From: Methylomicrobium lacus_A
Lineage (GTDB): Bacteria > Pseudomonadota > Gammaproteobacteria > Methylococcales > Methylomonadaceae
Direction of reading: 5' to 3'
Assembly (NCBI RefSeq): GCF_041897535.1
Contig: NZ_CP169217.1
Span: 744,001-808,000, forward strand
Length of the DNA: 64,000 nt
Both the position numbers and the translations under genes were made by a program. The notes under the pieces were generated by a model that worked only from the letters and a program-made list of their open reading frames with translations, was not told the DNA's origin and did not search any database. The stretch's first letter is position 1. The number at the start of each line of letters is the position of its first letter. This document shows positions 45,185 through 53,632 of the stretch, in pieces.

Positions 45185-47791
45185 TCAAGTCCGCCTCGGC
45201 AATTTTGCCTTGTTATCCCTGCCGCCAACGCGAAACCATAGTGACTTGATCGCTACCAATAGCAGCAAGCTGAAGAAGCCGGCGGCTGCGCTTACCGCCA
45301 GATCGTCCCAATGCAATCGGCCAAAATGGAAAAGCAATTGCGCCGGGCGCCAGAATACAGCCGTCGCCAGGAGCACAATGACACTGCCTAGGAGAATCCA
45401 GAGCGAGCGGTTGGGCCGCAGAAACGCCCGAAACAGAGAAGCTTTGAACGAGCGATTGATCAAAATCAGCCCGATGTTCATCAGCACCAGAGAGGTGAAG
45501 ACCAGCGCGCGCAAATCCGCCTCAGGCATTCCCATGCGCGACGCGCTGATCAAAACGCCCGCCAGGATCGCGAGAACAATCAGACCTTGCAGGATCGCCC
45601 ATAAAATTCGCTTCGGCAGCAGCAACGGACTCTCGGGATCACGCGGGGGACGCTGCATCACGTCGTCCTCCTCCTTTTCGGCTTCAAACACCACCGAACA
45701 CGCCGGGTCAATCACCATTTCGAGAAAGGCGATATGAATCGGCGTGAGCATCAGCGGCAGCCCCATTAAAAGCGGCAGAAGCGCGAGACCGGCTATCGGG
45801 ATATGCACAGCGATGATGTACTCAATCGCCTTGCGCAGATTATCGTAGATGCGCCGCCCCAAGCGGATCGTCGTCACGATTGAGCCGAAATCATCGTCGA
45901 GCAGGACGATTGCGGAGGCTTCCCGTGCGACGTCAGTGCCGCGCCCGCCCATGGCAATACCAATGTGGGCGGCCTTGATTGCCGGCGCGTCGTTAACCCC
46001 ATCCCCGGTCATGGCGACGATTTCGCCATTTGCCTTCAGACTCTGGACAATACGAAGTTTTTGATTGGGCTGGATGCGCGCAAATATCGATGTTGATTTC
46101 ATGCGCACGGCAAGACTATCTTCCGACATGGCGTCAATTTCTTCACCGGCCAGCACCTCCGTCGAGTCGAGCCCGGCCTTCAGGCCAATGGCGCGGGCCG
46201 TGGCCGGATAGTCTCCGGTAATCATCACCACCCGGATGCCTGCAGAACGGCATTCGGCGACGGCCGCTGGTACATTGGCGCGTATGGGGTCGGCAAATCC
46301 AATCAGTCCCACATATTCAAACTCAAAGCCGCGAGGCGTTTCCGGCAGGTCGTGTTGCTGCGCGGCATTTAGGACGGTCGCCTTGGCGACCCCCAGTACG
46401 CGAACTCCATCATGCGCCAGTGCATCAACCTGTGCGCGAATTTTAACCAGGCGCTCAGGGGGCAGTTGACACAGCTCCGCTATGGCTTCGAGAGCGCCCT
46501 TGGCATAGACCGTGCCGTTTGCATCGCCACCGCTGGACAGTATGTTCGCAACCGCGAACAAATCCGGCCGGAGACCGTAAGCGCGAATCAGGGTGCGCTC
46601 GGCGAAGCTGGCCTTGCTCGACCCCCCTTGCGCCTCCCAGAGCGCGTGCACGGCCATGTCCATCGGATCGGTGGGTTCGCGCGGACAAGCGAAAAGGGCC
46701 GCTTCCAGGATTTCTCGCGGCTTATCCGATAGCTTATTTTTTTCATCTTGATCCCAGCGTGCCTCCTCGCTGCATAGGGAAACGACCGTCATACGATTTT
46801 CGGTGAGCGTGCCGGTCTTGTCGGTGCATAATACCGTGGTGGCTCCCAGCGTCTCTATCGCTGACGCGCGGCGGGTCAGTACGCGGACCTGGGAAATACG
46901 CCACGCGCCCATCGCCATGAATACGGTCATGACGAGAGGGAACTCTTCCGGCAGCATGGACATGCCGATCGCGATGCCGCCCAGTATGGCCTCAAGCCAG
47001 GAGCCGCGCAGCAGCCCAAACAATAATACCGTTAGCGATCCTACGAGAACGCCGATAAGGGCGAAGGTCCTCACAAACGAATGTATCTGGCGTTGTAAAC
47101 GCGGTTGTTCCGTTTCGATGGCGCCAAGGGCGCGTCCGATTTTGCCCATTTCACTGCGCATGCCGGTCGCGTGCACCAGAGCTTGTCCGGTACCGCGCAC
47201 CACCAGCGTTCCGGCAAAAATATAGGGTAAGTCTTCACCGCCCGGCTTCGGCACGGCGCGCTGATCTGGAGTCGTAGCTGAGCCATCCTGAGCCAATTTG
47301 CGCACCGGCATGGATTCGCCGGTCAGCAGCGATTCATCGAGCAATAGGTCATGCGACTCGACCAGAGTGGCATCTGCCGCAATCCGGTCACCCTCGGAAA
47401 TGACGATCAGGTCGTCTCGCACCACCTCCCGGCCGGCAATGAGAATCCTCTTGCCGTCCCGGATGACCAGCGCCCGGGGACTCGCGAGATTTCGCAGCGC
47501 TTCCAATACTTTTTCACTGCGCGTCTCCTGAACCAGGGTGATCATTACCGAGAGGGATGCGAAGATAAGCAAGAGTATGGCTTCGATTCGATCGCCCATT
47601 AAAAAATAGACGATACCTCCGCCTATTAGCAGCGCAAACATGGGTTGGCGCAGCACTTCGAACAAGATGCGCCAAAATCCCCGCTTGTCTGACCTCGGCA
47701 ACTCATTGTATCCGTCCAGTTTCAGATGTTTTGCCGCCGCTGCACTACTCAGGCCGGTAATGGGTGCATGTTCTTTCATAGAGGGTTCCAT
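45185..47791 (-). CDS. P-type cation-transporting ATPase
   Basis: An 868-residue P2-like ATPase. The order is normal: an N-terminal cation-ATPase domain, the actuator domain with LLTGESMPV, the phosphorylation site CTDKTGTLT (about 320) and the hinge MTGDGVNDAPAIK (about 595), then a C-terminal set of membrane helices. In helix 4 the ion-site motif reads PEEFPL (about 288-293) instead of the PEGLP common in Ca2+ and Na+/K+ pumps, so the ion is uncertain. The start is ambiguous (ATG at 47791 or at 47779). It stands alone, downstream of the squalene-hopene cyclase remnant. Confidence 0.9.
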   Translation of the reverse strand: MEPSMKEHAPITGLSSAAAAKHLKLDGYNELPRSDKRGFWRILFEVLRQPMFALLIGGGIVYFLMGDRIEAILLLIFASLSVMITLVQETRSEKVLEALRNLASPRALVIRDGKRILIAGREVVRDDLIVISEGDRIAADATLVESHDLLLDESLLTGESMPVRKLAQDGSATTPDQRAVPKPGGEDLPYIFAGTLVVRGTGQALVHATGMRSEMGKIGRALGAIETEQPRLQRQIHSFVRTFALIGVLVGSLTVLLFGLLRGSWLEAILGGIAIGMSMLPEEFPLVMTVFMAMGAWRISQVRVLTRRASAIETLGATTVLCTDKTGTLTENRMTVVSLCSEEARWDQDEKNKLSDKPREILEAALFACPREPTDPMDMAVHALWEAQGGSSKASFAERTLIRAYGLRPDLFAVANILSSGGDANGTVYAKGALEAIAELCQLPPERLVKIRAQVDALAHDGVRVLGVAKATVLNAAQQHDLPETPRGFEFEYVGLIGFADPIRANVPAAVAECRSAGIRVVMITGDYPATARAIGLKAGLDSTEVLAGEEIDAMSEDSLAVRMKSTSIFARIQPNQKLRIVQSLKANGEIVAMTGDGVNDAPAIKAAHIGIAMGGRGTDVAREASAIVLLDDDFGSIVTTIRLGRRIYDNLRKAIEYIIAVHIPIAGLALLPLLMGLPLMLTPIHIAFLEMVIDPACSVVFEAEKEEDDVMQRPPRDPESPLLLPKRILWAILQGLIVLAILAGVLISASRMGMPEADLRALVFTSLVLMNIGLILINRSFKASLFRAFLRPNRSLWILLGSVIVLLATAVFWRPAQLLFHFGRLHWDDLAVSAAAGFFSLLLLVAIKSLWFRVGGRDNKAKLPRRT

Positions 47792-47814
47792 ATGCCACGG
47801 TTCTTTATGCGGCG

Positions 47815-47952
47815 ACTAGGCGCTCGTTGTGCAAATAATCGATGCAGCGGCTGCTGACAATGCCCCCCGGCCTCCGCCCTGCATATTGGGGCGCTGGATC
47901 TGCCAATCGCCCGGTTCGTCCCGCAACTGCTTGGCGGCCAGCCAGTAGGAAA
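47815..47952 (-). pseudogene. Remnants of a second squalene-hopene cyclase
   Basis: Reading the minus strand from 47952 gives WLAAKQLRDEPGDWQIQRPN then MQGGG, which matches WLAGKQLKDEAGDWQIQRPS of the intact cyclase at 24654-26624. A change of frame then gives RCIDYLHNE (about 47850-47820), matching KCIDYLRSQ, found about 95 residues later in the cyclase. So the relic has lost everything between and carries a frameshift. There is no start, stop or ribosome binding site of its own. Confidence 0.7.
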
Positions 47953-48002
47953 GCACATAAAGCCGCTCGACTTAGCCATCGCTGCATGTCGGAGTATGGA
48001 CG

Positions 48003-48082
48003 GTGGGAGCGCATTTTAAGCGCGACGTGACCGCACTACCGCGAGCACGTAATCTTTGGTCGCGGATCCAAACCGCTCCCAC
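48003..48082. repeat. REPIN-like inverted REP pair
   Basis: GTGGGAGCG at 48003-48011 and its complement CGCTCCCAC at 48074-48082 form the outer arms, with CGCGAC and GTCGCG as nested inner arms. Each half, GTGGGAGCG-N-CGCGAC, is the REP form common in Gammaproteobacteria, and two facing halves make a REPIN that can fold as one hairpin of about 80 bases. Confidence 0.65.
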
Positions 48083-48176
48083 TATCCACATAGCCGACCA
48101 GTTTCGGGAAGTCATTTTTGGCAAAATCCTTATTGGACGGTAAACTCCGATGGCTAGGCCGACTGTGGACTGATGC

Positions 48177-48569
48177 TTAGGGCTGCACATCAGCTTCCCA
48201 GGAAACGCGCGCCGGACACCATTGCCAGACGCCCAGCGTCACGATCCGGGTCAGCGCGGTTGGGAAACACATCGCGCGTCCGATGCTCACATCTCGGTTG
48301 ATCAACTGGTTGCCCTCCCCGCACCGCTTGAGGTAATCATCGCTTTTGATCTCATTCAGGTCGGTGTGTGGCATAAAAAACGCCACCACGGGGATTGGCA
48401 GCACAGCCAGGGAAGAGTCATCCACCCACTCCGAACCTGAGCAATGACTGGTGCCTTCAGTGGCATCGCGCGTGTCATCCTTGATCAGGGATTGGCTACA
48501 ACCCGACAGAACCAACATAGCCGACAGGGTCAGCAGACTCAGTTTGGCGTATAACGTGATATGTTTCAT
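48177..48569 (-). CDS. Hypothetical lipoprotein
   Basis: A 130-residue protein with a lipoprotein signal: MKHITLYAKLSLLTLS, then the lipobox LSGC (Cys24). The mature part has two short blocks, VLPIPVVAFFMPHTDLN and RAMCFPTALTRIVTLG, and four further Cys, which may form disulfides. No family recognised. GGAGG lies just before the ATG. It ends 107 bases before the REPIN and is alone. Confidence 0.7.
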   Translation of the reverse strand: MKHITLYAKLSLLTLSAMLVLSGCSQSLIKDDTRDATEGTSHCSGSEWVDDSSLAVLPIPVVAFFMPHTDLNEIKSDDYLKRCGEGNQLINRDVSIGRAMCFPTALTRIVTLGVWQWCPARVSWEADVQP

Positions 48570-49017
48570 AAAACCTCCGGCGGTTATGCCGCAATCAGGA
48601 TATTAAGGATAAATAATAGAAAATCAGTACGTTAAGCTCTCCATTTCAACCGACTAGACGCTCCGCTCTTTCAGTTCCGAAGCCAGACTTTTTATGTACG
48701 CGTCTTTGGATTCCATGGATTTATCTTGGGTGCCGCAAGTCATTTGCTCGTCGTTACAGACGCTAGAAAATATCTTAGCCGCAATATTAGGCGCCGTCGG
48801 TAGGGTAACGCACATAAAGCCGTTGTCGGTGATAAGCGGCACCAAATGCCGATTAACTGTGTCTGAAAATACACCCCTTACCTTTACACCAGCAGGTGAT
48901 AACATGCCATATCAACCAGTACAACCCACCGATGTATCGCCCGACGGCGATAAACGCCGCTTGATTTCCGGTTTACAGCGCTTGTCCTGTAAAGTCAGGA
49001 TAGCGCTCAGCAGTCTC
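48570..49017. other. 448-base stretch upstream of rlpA-like gene
   Basis: No separate gene called. The RlpA-like frame is open back to 48694, and ATG at 48904 has CAGGTGA before it, so the true start could be there. Frames further upstream show no protein I recognise. Confidence 0.4.
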
Positions 49018-49491
49018 ATGACCCTCCGTAAATGGCTTTTAGGTGCCTCGCGAATAACCCTGATCGGCGCCTTGGCTATTGCCGGCTGTTCCTCCGAACA
49101 CTCGGACGGGAAAGACAAACTATCGCAGCAAGAGAAGGGGCGTTCCGCGGCCAAATCTGTTCATAAGGAAGTGGGCGAGGCGTCTTGGTATGGACCGGGA
49201 TTTCAAGGTCAGGAGACCGCCAGTGGCGAGACCTTTGATCAAAAAGAGATGACCGCCGCCCATCCGAGTTTGCCGATGGGGACCAAGGCCACAGTGACCA
49301 ACCTCGAGAATGACAAGAAGGTCGTTGTCAGGATCAATGACCGTGGGCCCTATGCCGAGGAACGCGTCATCGATCTCTCCCGCGCAGCCGCTAAAAAGCT
49401 GGGCATGAAAGAGGACGGCACCAGCCAGGTCAAGATTGAGACCAAATCTATCAAGAAGAAGGGATCAGCCAACCAATCCAGCAAAAAATAG
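49018..49491 (+). CDS. RlpA-like septal ring lipoprotein (lytic transglycosylase family)
   Basis: A 157-residue protein from the ATG at 49018: a lipoprotein signal MTLRKWLLGASRITLIGALA with the lipobox AIAGC, a Lys/Ser-rich linker, and a DPBB/RlpA domain (about 50-140) with GEASWYGPGFQGQETASGE, then VVVRINDRGPY and RVIDLSRAAAKKLGM. RlpA-like proteins bind or cut denuded peptidoglycan strands. It lacks the C-terminal SPOR domain of the E. coli and Pseudomonas proteins. An ATG at 48904 (38 residues earlier) has a better ribosome binding site but gives a long N-region before the signal. Confidence 0.85.
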   Translation: MTLRKWLLGASRITLIGALAIAGCSSEHSDGKDKLSQQEKGRSAAKSVHKEVGEASWYGPGFQGQETASGETFDQKEMTAAHPSLPMGTKATVTNLENDKKVVVRINDRGPYAEERVIDLSRAAAKKLGMKEDGTSQVKIETKSIKKKGSANQSSKK

Positions 49492-50344
49492 GGCGCAAAA
49501 TAAGACCCCACCATCGAATTGACTTATCTTACCTGCTTTCACGGACACGCCCCTAAGCGACTTTTTTAGCTTCAAAAGCTCCGGTCTGATATACCCTAAT
49601 TTGGAGTCGCCCAAGTGAGTCAGTTGGGTGCAGGCCCGCATCACCGGGGGCTGGGCGTTGACCAGACCTCTCCAGCAGTACTAGTGACTACCGAGTGACA
49701 AATCCCACCATTTCAGCAAGATTTCAAAGCTTTCCTTATTCACCTCTGACCTCGGAGACCAACACAGGAAAAACTCATCCTTCGTTTTGCCCGCATTCTG
49801 CTGTAGTTGATCATCACTGGATTACATCATTACCTGACATTCCCATATTTTTTTTAGTCGCATTGAACCTTCTTACAAGCCGGCAGAATTAACAGGACAA
49901 CTTATTAAGTTAAATTTAAGTTTTTTGATTCTATGGTCTGAAGTCAAAACTTTAGATTGAGAACTTCTGTGACTTTATTTTTCGGATCCGGTTCTTGATA
50001 GGGACAAAACCCCGCACATCGGCGTAATCAAGTAAGGCATCGAGCCATTGCAAGGCTGGGGAACATGTCCGGCGTTAAGAAACCCCACCTATATCGCCGA
50101 ATATCTTTACTGGATGGAGACCAACGGACAGCGACCCAATCTCAAAAAATTGATGGGTTAAATAGCTGATGGATTAGTGCCGATGGTGATGACAGGTACG
50201 AGTTGGAGGCATTATAGGGTGAAAACTTTATGCCATCCCAATTTGTAGTTCAATCATCAATACAGCACTACTGCGCATGAAAATGCATTAAATCATGGAG
50301 TTTAGTTAGACGTTAATCAATCCTTACTTAAATGGTGAATCATA
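49492..50344. other. 853-base stretch with one gene relic
   Basis: Apart from a short relic at 49982-50161 no gene is seen. The right end, just before the large secreted protein gene, is AT-rich and should hold its promoter. Confidence 0.5.
49982..50161 (+). pseudogene. Unidentified gene relic with an internal stop
   Basis: One frame reads DPVLDRDKTPHIGVIK, then a stop, then GIEPLQGWGTCPALRNPTYI, then AEYLYWMETNGQRPN to a final stop. The composition (Trp, Tyr, Cys, mixed charges) is protein-like and unlike random sequence, but I cannot name the family. No start codon or ribosome binding site is found, so it is probably the 3' end of a broken gene. Confidence 0.35.
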
Positions 50345-52822
50345 ATGAAACTGTCACAGCATAAAGTATTAATCCCCCCCTTGGCAAAGCTAAACCCAAG
50401 AACGGCATTGCCGAAAGGGGCCGCCTTATTGATCCTGGGCATCAATTCAGCTGCATCTATTGCCGCAACGACAACCACCATGGTTCCCAGTGGAATAACC
50501 GCACCATTAAATGGTTTCGTCGCCAGTGGCAGCGCCATCAATCCCAGCACGGGTACGCCGTTCCGCCATCTATGGGTTTCCGACCATTTGCAAGGCTTAT
50601 GCCGCATCGACCCAGATCTGGATACCGCGGCCACGCTCCCCCCAGGCAGCGCGGCCATCAATTCGGCAACGTGTACAACCGGTGGCCCGGCCGTTTATGA
50701 TCCGCAAGGGCAGAAAGTCTACATTGCCGATGACGTGGCGAATAAGCTGAATAAAGGCGTGGTGCGCCAAAAATTTCTGCCGACCGGTGGCGGCGGTCAT
50801 GGAACGGTTGACGGGCAAGCAACGCGTCTTGGCGACGCTTCAAGTTGCGGCGTTCCCAGCAACCGTCCTTCCTCCATGGCAATGGGGCCAGATGGCAACC
50901 TTTATCTGGGATTTTTTAAAAGCGGCAATATTTTACGCATCAGGGGACCGGGCGATGCTACCGTGCCTTGCAGCAGTTTCCAAACGATCGGGGCAGGTAC
51001 CGACGGCAAGAGAACGCTGGGACTTGCTTGGATCAATCACGCTTTGTACGGCCTGGACGGCGGCTTTCCCTGGATAATAGCCAACGCCGATAAGTGCGTC
51101 ACGGCCGCTAACCCCGGTTCTTGTACAGCATCGTCTATATTTACCACCGCAGCGATCATTCCTTCCGGAATCGGCAGCAATCAATTAGGAGCCACACCAA
51201 ACGGCACGACACTGTATATTTCTGATGCCGCTTCGGTTACTAAAATCGATGATCCCAATGGTACGGCACAGATTACGAAGAATTGGGCCACGGGCATGTC
51301 CCTGCCCTCCAGCATCAATGTAGACACGGCTGCCGTCTCCGTCCCTGATGTGTTTATAGCCGACGATCCAACGGCCGGAGCTGGCCAGCTTCAGGGGCGA
51401 ATATACACCGTCAGCGAACAAATCACTCCCACCGCGCCGGGAACGCCGACTAACGTCAGCGCGAAGGCAGGCGACAGTGTGGCCGTCGTGAACTGGACTC
51501 CGGGCCCGAATGGAAGTGCACCGACATCGAGTTATACCGTTCATGAGTTTGTGCCGCCCGATTTAGTTAATGAGGTCGGCAGCCAGACGACAACTGCCGC
51601 ATCGCCTGTGCCTACCACGTTAACCGTAACCGGCCTCGCCAATGGAACCGCTTATGCATTCAAAGTCAGCGCCACCAATTCAGTTGGAACCAGCGCCCTT
51701 TCAGAGCCTGCCACCCCGCCAGTCACGCCGCAAGCCGCGTTGCCGCCGGACGCACCGCAAGGCTTGACGGGAACGTCTGGCAACGCGGCCGCAGCGTTGG
51801 CATGGCAACCACCGATTTCAGATGGCGGCAGCCCGATCACTTCCTATACGGTTGAATATACAGATAGCATTACCTTGAAGACGCTCAGTGTCCCAGGCAA
51901 TGTGACCGGGACAACCATCACCGGCTTGACCAACGGTACACTCTATACCGCGCAAGTGCATGCGGTGAATGCCGTTGGCCCAGGCCCCTATTCAAATACG
52001 GTGAACCTAAATCCAACGGGGGCAGCCGCCTCGCTGGACTTGGCGCTTTCGATGAGCGGCCCGGCCGAAGTCCAATCCGGCGCTGACGCCGTTTACAGCT
52101 TGTTGGTCACCAACACCGGCGGCCTGCCTGTACCACAAGTGCGCGTCGACAATATCTTGCCAGCCGGCGGATTCGGCTCGGCGTCTTTCTCAACCACACG
52201 CGGTGCATGCTTGCCATTGGCCGGAACGAATCTGACCTGCAACCTAGGTCCGATGAATCCAGGTCAAACCGGCACGGTGACGGTAACTTTAACCAATGTG
52301 ACAACGACTGTCACCGACAACGCCAGTGTCGCGGCTTATCAAGCCGATGGCCTAACTCAATTGGACGATGCGCTACCCGTCGACAACACCGGATCGGTCA
52401 CCACTTCCATTGCACCTCCACCGCCCGCGCCGCAAACCACAACTGACGTGCAGATATCCGGATCCGCGAGCAATGGCGGCCCCCAGGTGAATACCGGAAT
52501 TTCTTATACCTTCCAAGTGAGAAACGGAACCGATGTCGCCAATGATACCGTTTTCAACGCGCAACTGCCGAGTACCCTGAAATTCACCTCGGCAAGCGCT
52601 GGTGGCAATGTTTGTGGCGGGACGACAGTGGCCGGCCAACTGGGCGGATCGGTAGTCTGTAATCTGGGAAATCTTGCCGCAAAAGCCCAGTCAAGTATCA
52701 CGATTAACGTGACACCAACGGTGGTAGGCGATGTTTCGACGACCGGCTCGGTGACATTCAACGGAACCGATCCTAATCCCTCAAACAATTCTAAAACAGT
52801 GACCCTTACCGTGAAACCTTAA
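50345..52822 (+). CDS. Secreted protein with beta-propeller-like, FN3 and DUF11 domains
   Basis: An 825-residue protein. A signal-like N-terminus (about 1-41, ending SAASIAA) leads to a region of about 320 residues with the spaced pattern of NHL-type or SMP-30-like propellers (for example VYDPQGQKVYIADDVAN and MGPDGNLYLGFF). Two fibronectin type III domains follow (about 361-455 and 467-556), then two DUF11 repeats (about 562-670 and 700-825) with LLVTNTGG and PNPSNNSKTVTL. DUF11 and FN3 repeats are typical of surface or adhesion proteins; function unknown. There is no C-terminal sorting signal. The ribosome binding site, GGTGAA, is modest. Confidence 0.8.
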   Translation: MKLSQHKVLIPPLAKLNPRTALPKGAALLILGINSAASIAATTTTMVPSGITAPLNGFVASGSAINPSTGTPFRHLWVSDHLQGLCRIDPDLDTAATLPPGSAAINSATCTTGGPAVYDPQGQKVYIADDVANKLNKGVVRQKFLPTGGGGHGTVDGQATRLGDASSCGVPSNRPSSMAMGPDGNLYLGFFKSGNILRIRGPGDATVPCSSFQTIGAGTDGKRTLGLAWINHALYGLDGGFPWIIANADKCVTAANPGSCTASSIFTTAAIIPSGIGSNQLGATPNGTTLYISDAASVTKIDDPNGTAQITKNWATGMSLPSSINVDTAAVSVPDVFIADDPTAGAGQLQGRIYTVSEQITPTAPGTPTNVSAKAGDSVAVVNWTPGPNGSAPTSSYTVHEFVPPDLVNEVGSQTTTAASPVPTTLTVTGLANGTAYAFKVSATNSVGTSALSEPATPPVTPQAALPPDAPQGLTGTSGNAAAALAWQPPISDGGSPITSYTVEYTDSITLKTLSVPGNVTGTTITGLTNGTLYTAQVHAVNAVGPGPYSNTVNLNPTGAAASLDLALSMSGPAEVQSGADAVYSLLVTNTGGLPVPQVRVDNILPAGGFGSASFSTTRGACLPLAGTNLTCNLGPMNPGQTGTVTVTLTNVTTTVTDNASVAAYQADGLTQLDDALPVDNTGSVTTSIAPPPPAPQTTTDVQISGSASNGGPQVNTGISYTFQVRNGTDVANDTVFNAQLPSTLKFTSASAGGNVCGGTTVAGQLGGSVVCNLGNLAAKAQSSITINVTPTVVGDVSTTGSVTFNGTDPNPSNNSKTVTLTVKP

Positions 52823-53086
52823 GTTCGCTCTGTCATCATGTACGAAGCGACTTGATGGCGAGCCAAATGGTAAATCCGCCCATCATCCTGAAACACAAGG
52901 ATGATGGGCAAGGAAAACACACCCAAACGGGCCGGATTCCATCTTGAATTCGGCCTGAATTGACGGTTTAGAATCGATAGCTCCTGATGCTGTTTGGCGA
53001 GTACTTTTGACGATCTCCTGATGGACGCGGATTTAAGCATCGGCTTGATCTAATTTTGTGCAACCACCAATTGGATAGGAAAAGCT

Positions 53087-53500
53087 ATGGATAATGAATG
53101 CATCGTATTTTTGGTCGACGACAATGAAGTCATCCGAGACTCATTGAGCCTTTCCTTGCGACTCGCTGGATTTACAATCGAGACTTATGCATCCGGACCG
53201 GATTTCTTGAACGCCTATGGCGAGTATCGTCCAGGGTGCTTGCTGATAGACTTACACATGCCGCGAATGAACGGTCTGGAGGTGCAGCAGGAACTCAACA
53301 GGCGCAACATTCAGATGCCTATTATTTTCATGACAGGATACGGGACGGCTCAGGATGCCACAGCCTCTTTAAAGGCCGGGGCAGTTGATTTTCTGATTAA
53401 ACCCATTTCAGGATCGATTCTATACGCACGCATCCATGACGCACTAAGCCAAGTCTGCCCGACTCATACAGTGCCAGCACGTCGCTTGCAGAGAAAATAG
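53087..53500 (+). CDS. Single-domain response regulator (FixJ-type receiver)
   Basis: A 137-residue protein made of one receiver domain (about 5-120). The acidic pocket is VDDNE and the phospho-acceptor Asp lies in LLIDLHMPRMNG (about residue 55). The Thr in FMTGYG (about 84-89) and the Lys in LIKPIS (about 103-108) complete the site. The sequence type is that of FixJ/NarL-like regulators, but the DNA-binding part is missing, leaving only a short basic tail (VPARRLQRK). It may be a phosphate sink or act on a partner. No kinase is nearby. Confidence 0.88.
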   Translation: MDNECIVFLVDDNEVIRDSLSLSLRLAGFTIETYASGPDFLNAYGEYRPGCLLIDLHMPRMNGLEVQQELNRRNIQMPIIFMTGYGTAQDATASLKAGAVDFLIKPISGSILYARIHDALSQVCPTHTVPARRLQRK

Positions 53501-53632
53501 TTCTGAAGAAATCATCGCATGAGCCGCTCAAGAACTCAGATAAACCAGTAATAATATTTCGGTCAATTTTCCGTAATTCCGCATTTCCGCGCTACGATAG
53601 AGCATTCACCCGATGCCTTGACCGCCGCGACC

